Of a DNA stretch of 64,000 nucleotides, positions 48,822-59,464 are shown one piece after another. Position 1 is the stretch's first letter. Every line of letters begins with the position of its first letter. The DNA comes from Capsicum annuum (taxonomy: Eukaryota; Streptophyta; Magnoliopsida; Solanales; Solanaceae): assembly GCF_002878395.1 (NCBI RefSeq), contig NC_061114.1, forward strand, positions 168,614,883 to 168,678,882. Direction: 5' to 3'. Position numbers and translations under genes: made by a program. The notes beneath the pieces were generated by a model that saw nothing but the letters and a program-made list of their open reading frames with translations, was not told the DNA's origin and searched no databases.

Positions 48822-50079
48822 TGACACGACCTAGTCTGGGGCCTTATTGTAACGAGCAATCCAAATCCAACAAAGATTGAGGGCTACCTCACTACCTAAC
48901 CCAACCTCCTAACATGTACACTAAGTCAAAGGAATTTTGAACATATAATTAGATTGAGCTTTGCACAATTCAAGACTCTAGGATAGGTCTATTCCCATGA
49001 CCAACCTAAGCAAGTCCAACCATCCAATACCCAACCAATATACAAAAACAAAATCAATAAAAAAGTACGATTCCATAACATAACAGGATGGAACAATCAT
49101 AAATATAGTTAATGGTATCATCCATAATACCAATACCAATGCCAAGGCTGACACCAATACCGACACTGCCCATACCAACCTATAGTAGTCCCACAAATCC
49201 TCTAACCTAAAGTAAAACAATATTCAAATGCAATATTACCCCAACCATAGACAAAACCATAGTCTATGTAATGACCAAACTATGTAAAAAATATCCATGA
49301 CATGAAATAAAGCCTTTTAGATTATGAAATCTCACCACTTTAATCTAATCAAGTTGATCCTAAATTCAATCTCTTAGAAGAAAGAGTAGAATGGCCAATT
49401 CCTACATCGCATGGGGATACAGCCTCCCGAAGATGGGTAAGTAGGTGAACGATATAATACACTCAGGATAGGGAGAAAATAATGCAAATCTTTAAAGCCA
49501 AGTAAACCAACCGTATACATTCATAACCATACATACATATATGTAACTATGCTTGGAAAGAGAACTGACTTTAGCATGCCATTATAACCATTAACCTAGG
49601 TATATGTATCTTAACCGTCCTAGAACCACCCATGGGTTGTATGGGTCCAGTATAACCCCCTTAACAGGCCTCGTTATGTATAATCGTATGAACCAGAGAT
49701 ACCATAGGAGTAGGGGATTCTTGAATACCCTTTGATCTCCATGATACATATGTACAAGTATACGTAGGGGATTCCTGTGTACCCCGTAAGTATCATATAT
49801 GGTCCATATAACCAATCCTCATGTAAGCAAACATGAGTTTCTAGTGTCCATCCATTGGACTCACACCTTCACAATTAGATATCATGACCCGCCATTATTT
49901 CCCAATTAAAACTATTACCATACAATAAAACCACCATTCCATTTATTATTAACCAAGTCTATAAGTAGTGGTATGGTCATACCAACTATAGCTTGAAAGA
50001 AATACCCTTAGCCATCCTTTTAAGAAGGTATTCACATGTACCCATAGATTTCATTATTAGCTGACTTGGGGAAATACCA
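48822..50079 (-). repeat. Second LTR copy of element D, first part
   Basis: It begins (plus strand) TGACACGACC, as the left copy begins TGACACGAG at 28228, and aligns with it onward. It is interrupted at 50079 by element A and resumes at 59351. It directly abuts protease coding sequence, so the usual primer-binding site is missing. Confidence 0.7.
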
Positions 50080-51393
50080 TGTAATACCCCGATCGTTTCT
50101 TAAGCCTAAATCCATCTTTTGAGTGAATATGGATGACTTCCAAATTTATTGCTATTTATCTCATATTTTATTTACCTAAATTATACTATATATCATGTGG
50201 ATAATTGGATAATCTTTCCATCGACATAAGATTCACCCGAATTAGACTCCCAGTGAGGAAGTTAAAGCCATTTTGTAATTCCCTAAGACTCTAATCAATA
50301 GTGCAACCATGAATCACGCTCTTGAGAAATAAATTATAGTGATTTGGTTGTTTTATAATCAAGTATGTTGTGTATTAAGGCCTTAAAGATGTCCTAATGA
50401 TTGGGCGAATCAAAAACTTCCTTACCGATTGAATCTTGGGAAGGGTATTGGTATAGTCAACTTCAAACAAGCATATCTCTCATTATATTTGGAACTTTGT
50501 AGATAGTGACCTTCCAAAATATATATTATTGAATTATCTTTCTAACAATATAAATTTCACCAAAATCCAATATCGGAGCAAAGAGTTATGCCCATTTTAC
50601 TCCAACATGGTCAAGCTGGAAAACGGTGACAATGGTTCGGACGGGTTGTCACATTTTTGATGCCATTTCTGACAAATTCATCATATTCTGATGACATTTG
50701 ATGTCATCAGCGTTAGCTAGAAAATCAAAAATTTGACCCTTTTGTGATGACATTTTGTGACAGCCTATCACGGGTCTGACGGCCTATAACGAATGTCGTC
50801 AGCCATTTTTTTCAGCAATTAAGGAGACTTTTTAAAAGGCTATTTTGGTATTTTCCATCAATTTTGACCCTCTACATATATCCAGGTATAGAAGAAAACT
50901 TCATTCTTCTTCCATTTCATCAAGAATACTAGGGTTTCTCTCTCAAAAATTCAATCCAAATTTTCCAAGAACATTAAGAATCCAACCACAGATTTTATAA
51001 ATTGGTTCAAGATTCAAGGTACCCAAGTCAAAAGTATCAAGAACCCTAACTTAAGAAGTGGAAAAGGAGTTTATAACAAGTTTCTTCATTCAAATCCATA
51101 ATCAAGGTATGTGGGGTTTGAACAAGAACACTTCTTTCGTTCTTGTGCCTAAAGATTTAATTTCTACAACTGAAATCCATGATTTTGCAAAGAGGGTTTA
51201 CACCCAAATTACTTTATTAATGATTTATGATATTTGAGCTATTCAAGATCGATACACATGACTATTTCATCATTTTATTTCTTAAATTGAGAACTTATGC
51301 CATGAGTTGAATATTATTATTATGAGTTGATGATTTTCGAATGATTTGAGATAAGAGTCATGATTTAAGCTTTTCTATGAGAATTTTTATTAT

Positions 51394-51431
<38 letters not shown>

Positions 51432-52854
51432 AGCTTAAGAGTCAAGAATGAGTTGTATGATGTTTTCTTGAATTTTTGATACATTATTATTTTACAACTT
51501 CCAAATTATGACTTGATATTTAATATTGTGAATTTTATGTTCTACCATGAGTTGGTATTTCAAGTGATTTCAAGACATGTGTCAAGCTTTAAGCTTCCTT
51601 ATGACAAATTGGATTATTGAGTATATTGATTCAGAAGATTGAGTTGTTATAATAAGTCTTGATATTTTCTCAAAGTTATTGATGTTGGCTTGACTAAATG
51701 AATTGATACATCTTGATGTTGAGAAAGATCTTTTGATTTTGAGTCAAGTTAGGAATCCATAGTTGTATATGATTTATCGATGAGATATATATTTATGTTT
51801 TGGTCTTTATAATGGACCGATGAATTGATATTGATTAAGGTGGATTTTCTAATGCGTTTTGAGATGAGTCCGGGAGGAGTATTTAGCACTAAGTGGGAAA
51901 TATGGTATTTTCCTAAAACTATGTGCCATCGTAGGATTGATATTGATGATTATGGGCCAGAGGCTGAGTATGGGATTGTTATTGAGAAATGAACATTGTA
52001 CTCCTTGTCAAGAGTACGACACCCCTACCAATGTGAGGTTCTCTCCTTAGGAGGGAAAAATGTTAGACTCTATGCGGCTCACATGGTGTAGTTATGTTGG
52101 TTATAAGAATCCCCCTAGTCCATAATAGCTCAAGTTCCATGAGTTACCGAGTTACTCTAAGTCATGATTTAAAGAGTTTGAATTAAGTATAATGATTTAT
52201 GAGACTTATAATGCTTGTATTACTATTGCTGATTTACAAGGAATATATTTCAGTTAATCCAAGCGAAGAAAGTTGTTATCGTCAGCATGTATAATTTTCA
52301 TAATCATTTATGATATTATTTATAATGTTTCATTGCACCCCCACATACTCAATACATTCCTTAAAGTACTGACCCCATATATTTCTATATGCTGCAGTGC
52401 CTTATAATAAAGGTATAAGTTATACCGTAAATACCGCATTCAGTCAGTTCGCAGCTTCCAGTTAGAAGGTGATGAGTCCTTTTGATTCGAGGGCATGAGT
52501 CAATTATACAGTTCGAGAAGTGTTGTACTTTCTTAATTTATTCGTATTGAGATTAGGTAGTTGGGAGTCATGACCCATCTATCTGAAGTCAATACCAGTA
52601 GAGGCTTCAAAGACAGTCAGTAGAAGTTTATGTAGTCAGTTTCAGTTTTATTTTTAAAGTAGAGTTGTAATCTTGTAAAGTTCATGTTTATATTGATAAA
52701 GTTCAGAGAAGTTCTATATTTTTGCTAACTTTACATAAATTTAAGCATTTTATCCAGTTTTTTATGAGTTATGCTAGTAGGAGGGTTAGCTTGGGGTCAC
52801 TTGCTCCTCTAAGTATTGTGTGACGTCCTGGGACCCAAATTTTGGGGCATTCCA
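50080..52854 (+). repeat. 5' LTR of element A
   Basis: It starts TGTAATACCCCGATCG and ends 'ttttggggcattcca'. It aligns with the 3' LTR throughout, with many transitions. It carries the 'ctttccatcgacataagattcaccc' box (about 50214), a decayed TGACG array (50627-50705) and a (TA)n run at 51397-51428. Confidence 0.9.
51397..51428. repeat. (AT)n microsatellite in the 5' LTR of element A
   Basis: An uninterrupted AT run of about 32 bases. The matching run in the 3' LTR (57887-57914) is shorter and has flanking TG and AC steps, so the two have changed length independently. Confidence 0.95.
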
Positions 52855-55800
52855 TACTTGGTATCAGAGTACAGAGTTAAAGTATCCTAGGGTGTCTATG
52901 AAGCTGTGTCTAGTAGAGTCTTATAGAATGGTATAGAGATGTTTGTACTTTTCTTTGAGAGACTACAAGACATTTAGGAAAGGTCTCCATTCTTTCAAGT
53001 TTTAGATCGTGCTATAGAAAGGTTCATTGAGAGACTTATACAGATTCTTATGTTAACCTATTCGGGGCATCCTTGCTTTATTTTCAAGGTTTTAGAGACA
53101 GTCAAACTCAATTCTTTGTAGTTAGTACTTTCTTAAATAGTCCTCATAGATAGTTATGAAGTTGTAAATGAGCTAGAAAGTACCCTATTAGTGCCTTATC
53201 ATGCTTTGCTTATAAATTGTGCAATAAGCCCAAGTCAGTTGCACTTCCATATTTCCTTCTCAAAATCCATATTGATAATCTATACCTCCTTATCTATGTA
53301 CTGTTCTTGAGGTAACATGATTAGCGAGTTCCAATTTTCTTGCTCTAATAATACTTTCAGACTTACAAGAGAGAAATTTTAGAAGTCTCACAAAGCGGCC
53401 TGAGAAGAGCTTACCAATGTGTTATAAGTTTCCTAAGTTCAATGTTATGCCCTCTCCCTTATTATTCTTTTAGTTAAGATAGAGTAAAATGTGTATTCTT
53501 AGATTATCAAATATTGTATGGCAAGTTTCTATCTCTTGTAACCTTGTTATCTTCATGATATTAGAAATCAAAGACTAGTGAAGTCGGTTGAGGCCTATTT
53601 TGATTCACTAGACACTTTTTATGTATCTTGTTTCCTCGTGCTAGTTGGAACTGGGTTTAGAGGTTTAGTGGCAAGAAAGGTAGAAGGTATGATTTATTAG
53701 AAGTATGTATAGCCGAGCCTTTTGCATTTGATCGAGTCAGTAATGAAGTGATATTGTTCTTGTATATCAGCTCATGGAAGAAAAAAAGAAGGAGTTATTG
53801 GTGGAGGTAAATAATAGTTTGTTTAAGGTATGAAAAGAGTTGTTAATGGTATGTTGCACAAGACAAGTATAGGTTATGGACAAGGATACTTAGTGAATGA
53901 GTGTTGTTAACTTAGGTGCTCCTGATATTGCAAAGGAAAGTTAAGTTGAGGCTTAGAGAGTTATGAACTAAGTTAAGTTGTGTATGAAGGATAGATAGTA
54001 ATAATGAGTAAAGGAGGATGCGTTGATGGATTATAAATGAGAGAGATCATATGATTATGACTAATTATTGATATTAGGGGTTTAAGTGGACTAGTGTTTA
54101 TTGACATTTTGTTTTATAGTTTCCAAGTGAGAATTGTATGTGTGAGGTAGAGTTGTAAGTTATGCTGAGCACGAGGAATTAAGCTTGGATGATTGGTGGA
54201 TATAAAGGTGGATATGATGATTTCTTGGTTAATGGTGCTAATTTCAAGGAAGTGATCTAATAGGCTTGGACAGTGTAAGCAAGAGCTTGAGTCTGGTTGA
54301 CTTGTAATTAAGTTTGATTCTGTGTTCTTGGTGAGAAATTTTGCCCAAGGTGCTATGGGGCGGCTTTATTTTTTTATTTTTTTCTAGGGTCATTGTATGT
54401 GGTGTAATTAGTAAGTGTCATGGAGTTTCTAGGTGAAGGAAGACTAGTTAGGTAATGAACGATATTCCTAATAATTGAGTCAAGAAGCATGATGGCTTTA
54501 GTCTAAAGGGGAGATAGTAGAACAAGTAACCAGGTTAGGTTGTTAGGTTCTAGTGGGTATGCCAATAATTTATGGAACAGCTATGAGAAGGGATACTGCT
54601 CGACCCATTTTTATTTTTGTATTTTCATTCATTCCTATATTTATTCATGCTTTGTGTTTTGATTCCAAGATCATGATTCATGTCTAGGCATGCCATACAA
54701 AAATCCTGTCCTCACTTAGTTACCAAAATGCAAAGTCTCAGACCTTTCATCGGTTTGAATCACAATTCATAGTTATGAATTCCCAATTTAGGTCATAGAA
54801 CGCATGACTTATGTACTCAAGCTTTGTGATATGTTCTGTTCCAATGTTCAAGCGCTACTTTTAATGATCAGCAAAAAAGGAATTCAGATTCATAACGTGC
54901 ATGTCCCATGGACATATTTCTTTGATGGGTTTATGATGTTAAATACTCTACTCCTTAAGCCTCAGTTGACTGTCAAGTTATTCATAGTATCTATTCATGT
55001 GTCAGATCCTCATGCTCTAATCTTTTAGTTATCTTTTCTTACCCAAGATAGTAGTGGTGAATAGTTGTTTAGTCGAGAGAGAAGAGATATTTCCTTATGA
55101 ATGATAGAGGGTGCCATGCCAACTTTGGCTTGGCGGTAATGTGAAGTAAGATTGAGGCTAAGTTAATGTGTTATGATTGGTATGATTGTGGTGTATTCAT
55201 TTTGTATAATTCCATGAGTGGGAAGGAATATTAGAGTAAAGCGTTTGTGTAGGACTTGATTAGCTAGGAGTATGTCAAGTATGCTTGAGGTGAGTGCATG
55301 GAAATCTTTTTTGATAAGAGGTGTGTAGGGTATTAAGATAGGCTTAAATGTCGTGTTTGTGTGCATGCGGTGGGTGCCTTGCGCATCACTAAATGGCTAG
55401 TACTAGATGGATTGGAGTGGTCAAAGTTGTAATAAGAATTACTCTTGAAGTGAGAGGTTGTAAGAATATAGATTTGTGAGAGCTCATGATTCAGAATGGG
55501 GTTATGTGGCGAATCTTGTGGTTTTAGGTTACGTATGAAAATGATGAGGGGGTTTGGTTCAAGGGGATATGAGTAGATGGAAGTATCAGTTCATGTGAGA
55601 ATTGTAAGTCGAATCGATTAAATATAGTATCAGAAAGGTATAGTATAGTCGAGAGAGTATTTGAGAAATGTGGTTGAGTTGAGAGTAAGGAATTGCCTTG
55701 CTTGAAGCTTAGTACTTTTATCCTGACTTATGATTCATAGGTTTAGGTTTCAAGTAATAGGATTATGGTAATTTTATGATCTTCGATTCAGATGTACTGT

Positions 55801-56558
55801 TTAGATCTTGCCTAAAGTTCTTTGCTCTTTCAGATCATTAGAATTCCTTGGGAGGGTGTTGAAGAAATCCTCTACTTAAATATGAGTATCTAGTACAATT
55901 TAGTTTGCATAGCTAGCACCCTAGTTTTTAAAATTTGCCAGATAGATTTGTATCGTCTTCCATTTTTTTTCAAACTAGTCTGGTTTTACCACTCGAAATT
56001 TCATAGGTATGAGCAATTCGATAAGTAGTTGCTCACGCCCAAAATCTACAAATTCAGTTCATTATATGTATCAGGCATCAGTTTCATATTTGGATATAAA
56101 ATTGTGATTCAGTCTGTAAGCATTCATTTAACAATCTTTGTTTTCCAAGTATTCTAGTCCAAAAAATGTTATACCCATTCTGTAGTCTTATCCTTGTTTC
56201 TAATGACCTATGCCTGCATAAATTATCTCTTCGCCGTCTATGAGTACGATTACACCCTTGTAACATCAAGTGAGTTCTAAACTCTCAGTATGAGCCCGCT
56301 CTTTAATATAGGAAGAAGGCAAATCAACTCAGATTTAGTCGAGAATTAAGAGTTGTCCTCTATCTATTTTTTTTCCAGTCTCAGATCCAACTGTATAGCT
56401 ATTCACATCATGAGTTTATACATTCAACGAAGTACTTCAAAGTTTAGAAAGATATAGATTTATATTTGCAAGTTGTTTTAGTTGTGTGTCTTTAGTTTTC
56501 TCTATATTCTTGGCCAAAAAGCAACATTCGAGGATGAATGTTTCCAAGGGAGAGATAT
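52855..56558 (+). other. Element A internal region: primer-binding site, non-coding body, polypurine tract
   Basis: TGGTATCAGAGT at 52859-52870 matches the initiator-tRNA complement at 11 of 12 bases, four bases after the LTR. The body has only short open frames (the longest about 74 residues at 54804-55028) without known motifs. It shares blocks with the internal regions of elements C and B. It ends with the near-palindrome CATTCGAGGATGAATG (56525-56540) and the purine tract AAGGGAGAGATA (56547-56558). Confidence 0.8.
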
Positions 56559-57106
56559 TGTAATACCCCGATCGTTTCTTAAGCCTAAATCCATTTTTTT
56601 AGTGAATATGGATGACTTCCAAATTGATTATTATTTATATCATTTTGTATTTCCCTAAATTCTAGTCTCGATCATGTGGAGAATTGGATAAGCTTTCCAT
56701 CGACATAAGATTCACCCAAATCGGACACCCGGTGAGGAAGTTAAAGCCATTTTGTAATTCCCCGAGACTCTAACCAATAGTGCAACCATTAATCAAGCTC
56801 TTGAGAAATAAATTATAGTTCTTTGGTTTTTTTCTAATCAAGGATGGTGTGTACTAAGAACTTAAAGATGTCCTAACGATTGGGCGAATCAAAACATTCC
56901 TTACCGATTGAATTCTGGGGAAGGATATTGGTATAATCAACTTCAAACGAGCATATCTCTCATTATAATTGAAATTTGTGAGATCATGACCTATCAACAG
57001 ATAGAAAATTGAATTATATTTCCAATGATACCAATTTTTCCAAAATCCGATATCGGAGCAAAGAGTTATGCCCATTTTAGTCCAACATGGTCAAGCTGGA
57101 AAACGG

Positions 57107-57286
57107 TGACGATGGTTCTGACGGGCTGTCACGTTTCTGACGCAATTTCTGACGATCTGGTCACTTTCTGACGACATTTCTGATGAGGTCGTCAGCCTTA
57201 GGAATAAAATAAAAAATTTGACCCTTTTGTGATGACATTTCATGAGGGTCTATCACGGGTCTGACGACCTATCACGGATGTCGTCA
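57107..57286 (+). promoter_or_regulatory. Tandem TGACG array resembling as-1 elements, in the 3' LTR of element A
   Basis: TGACG starts at 57107, 57119, 57138, 57150 and 57169, with TGATG at 57181. These are three 31-bp units, each with two motifs starting 12 bp apart. Further motifs are TGACG at 57262 and CGTCA at 57190 and 57282. Two TGACG boxes with 12-bp start-to-start spacing is the layout of the plant as-1 element bound by TGA-class bZIP factors, as in the cauliflower mosaic virus 35S promoter, and linked to salicylate and xenobiotic responses. The layout is seen directly; function in this LTR is inferred. Confidence 0.65.
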
Positions 57287-57357
57287 GCCATTTTTTTTCA
57301 GCAATTAAGGGGCGTTTTTAAAAGGGTATTTTATTCTTTTCCACCCATTTTGACCCA

Positions 57358-57368
57358 CTATATATATC
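57358..57368 (+). promoter_or_regulatory. TATA-like box in the 3' LTR of element A
   Basis: CTATATATATC lies 72 bp after the last TGACG-type motif, a plausible core-promoter distance. Transcription would start about 30 bases downstream, near 'gaagaaaacttc'. The 5' LTR has 'ctacatatatc' at the same place (about 50872), one change away. Confidence 0.5.
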
Positions 57369-57886
57369 CAAGTAAAGAAGAAAACTTCATTCTTCTTCTA
57401 TTTCATTAGGAATACTAGGGTTTCTCTCTCAAAAATCCAATCCAAATTTCCCAAGATCATCAAGAATCCAACCATAGATTTTATAAATTGGTTCAAGATT
57501 CAAGGTACCCAAGTCAAAAGCATCAAGAACCCTAATTCAAGAAGTGGAAAAGGAGTCTGTAACAAGTTTATTCATTCAAATCTATAATCAAGGTATGTGG
57601 GGTTTGAACAAGAACACTTCTTTCGTTCTTGTACCAAAAAATTTAATTTCTACTATTGAAATCCATAATTTTGCAAAATGGGTTTACACCCAAATTACTT
57701 TATTAATGATTTATGATATTTGAGTTGTTCATGATCGATACACATGACTATTTCATCATTTTATTTCTTAAATTAAGAACTTATGCCATGAGTTGTATAT
57801 TATTATTATGAGTTGATAATTTCCGAATGATTTGAGATAAGAGTCATGATTTAAGCATTTCTATGAGAAATTTATTATTGAATGTA

Positions 57887-57888
57887 TG

Positions 57889-57914
<26 letters not shown>
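57887..57914. repeat. (TA)n microsatellite in the 3' LTR of element A
   Basis: A TA run of about 28 bases, the partner of the run at 51397-51428 in the 5' LTR. Confidence 0.9.
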
Positions 57915-57919
<5 letters not shown>

Positions 57920-59350
57920 TGATATTTGAGCTTGAGAGTCAAGAATGTGTTCTATCATATTTTCTTGAAGTTTTTGATACATGATAATTTACAACTTCCA
58001 AATTATGACTTGATATTTAATATTGTGAATTTCATGTTCTACCATGAGTTGGTATTTCAAGTGCTTTCAAGACATGTGTCAAGGTTTAAGCTTCCTTATG
58101 AATATTGGATTATTGAGTATATTGATTCATAAGATTGAGTTTTTATAATGAGTCTTGATATTTCCTCAAAGTTATTGATGTTGCCATGACTAAATGAATT
58201 GATATATCTTGATGTTGAGAAAGATTGTTTAATTTTGAGTCGAGTTAGGAATCCACAGATATATATTATTTACCAATGAGATATATATTTATGGCTTGGT
58301 ATTTATAATGGATCCTCGAATTGATACTGATTAAGGTGGATTTCCTAATGCGTTTTGAGCTGAGTCTGGGAGTAGTATTTAGCACCGCGCGGGAAATGTG
58401 GTATTTCCCCAAAACTACGTACCACCGTAGGATTGATATTGATTGTGGGGAAGAGGCCGAGTATGGGATTGTGATTGAGAAATTGAGGTTGTACTCCTTG
58501 GCAAGGGTACGACACCACCGCCAATATGGAGTTCTCTTCTTAGGAGGGGAAAACGTTGGACTACATGCGGCTCACATGATTTAGTTATGTCGGTTATAAG
58601 AAACACCCAAATCCATAAAAGTTCAAGTTTCATGAGTTACCGAGTCACTCTAAGTCATGATTTAAAGAATTTGAGTTAGGTATAATGATTGATAAGATTT
58701 ATAATGCTTGTATTACTATTGATGATTTACAAGGATTATATTTCAGTTAATTCTAGCGAAGAAAGTTGTTATCATCAGCATGCATGATTTTCATAAACAT
58801 TTATGATAGTATTTACAATGTCGCATTGCACCCCGACATACTCAGTATATTCCTTAAATTACTGACCCCCTATATATTTCTATATGCTACAGTGTCTTAT
58901 AATGTAGGTTCAAGATATAGCGCAGATACCGCATTTAGTCAGTTCGCAGCTTCCACTCAGCAGGTGATGAGTCCTTTTGATTCGAGGGCATAAGTCAGTT
59001 ATATAGTTTGAGAAATGTTGTATTTTCTTACTTTAGTCATATTGAGATTGGGTAGTTTGGAGTCATGAACCATCTATCTTAATTCAGTACCAGTAGAGGC
59101 TTCATAGACAGTCAGTAGAAGTTGATGTATTCAGTTTTAGTTTCATTTGTAAAAGTAGAGTTGTAATCTAGTATAGTTCATGTTTATATTGATCAAGTTC
59201 AGAGAAGTTCTATATTTTTTCTAACTTTATATAGATTTAAGCATTTTATCCAATTGTTTATGAGTTATGCCAGTAGGAGAGTTAGCTTGGGGTCACTTGC
59301 GCCCCTAAGCACAGTGTGATGTCCCGGGACCCAAATTTTGGGGCGTTACA

Positions 59351-59464
59351 TCCCATGTACCCTACAGGTGATCATTATTATATTTGATTGGGGGATTACC
59401 TTATACCCATAGATCCCTTGCAAGTAATGTCCTTAGTTTTCATTTCATAGTAAAAAAATTTAAA
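59351..59464 (-). repeat. Second LTR copy of element D, remainder
   Basis: This continues the LTR interrupted at 50079, with 'tcccatgtaccctacagg' and a related 'ggggattacc' motif as in the rest of that LTR. It stops near 59464, where sequence of the integrase C-terminus of element F starts without any LTR boundary. Confidence 0.6.

Larger units (their letters stand above)
50080..59350 (+). mobile_element. Element A: large LTR retrotransposon with non-coding internal region (LARD-like)
   Basis: LTRs of 2775 and 2792 bp (50080-52854 and 56559-59350) flank a 3704-bp internal region. TG...CA ends, an 11/12 initiator-tRNA primer-binding site and a polypurine tract are all present. The flanks are TACCA (50075-50079) and TCCCA (59351-59355), a 5-bp duplication with one mismatch. 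No gag or pol motif is found in the internal region on either strand. Long LTRs around an internal region of about 3.5 kb without coding describe LARD elements. The cis signals suggest that it moved using proteins of a Del/Tekay-type relative. Confidence 0.85.
56559..59350 (+). repeat. 3' LTR of element A
   Basis: It starts TGTAATACCCCGATCG right after the polypurine tract and ends 'ttttggggcgttaca', followed by the target duplication. It keeps more CpG sites than the 5' copy and contains the intact TGACG array described separately. Confidence 0.9.
28228..59464 (-). mobile_element. Element D: Del/Tekay-type gypsy retrotransposon, 5' region lost, split by E and A
   Basis: Minus orientation. 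Pieces are the 3' LTR (28228-30394), pol (30395-33173, then 48312-48821 beyond element E) and a second LTR copy (48822-50079, then 59351-59464 beyond element A). Primer-binding site, gag and most of protease are missing: the LTR end joins the protease-linker coding sequence directly at 48821/48822. The second LTR is cut near 59464, where element F begins. D interrupts the 3' LTR of element C. Confidence 0.75.

Noticed and set aside
54804..55028. 74-residue frame in element A as a possible gag or pol remnant
   Set aside because: No recognisable domain, and the parallel stretches in B and C do not keep the frame open.
57107..57199. Reading the 31-bp units as a CRISPR array
   Set aside because: Units are directly adjacent without unique spacers, lie in an LTR of a plant retrotransposon, and no cas genes exist.
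58321..58584. 87-residue open frame in the 3' LTR of element A
   Set aside because: The matching part of the 5' LTR has stops and indels, and the LTR position makes a protein unlikely.
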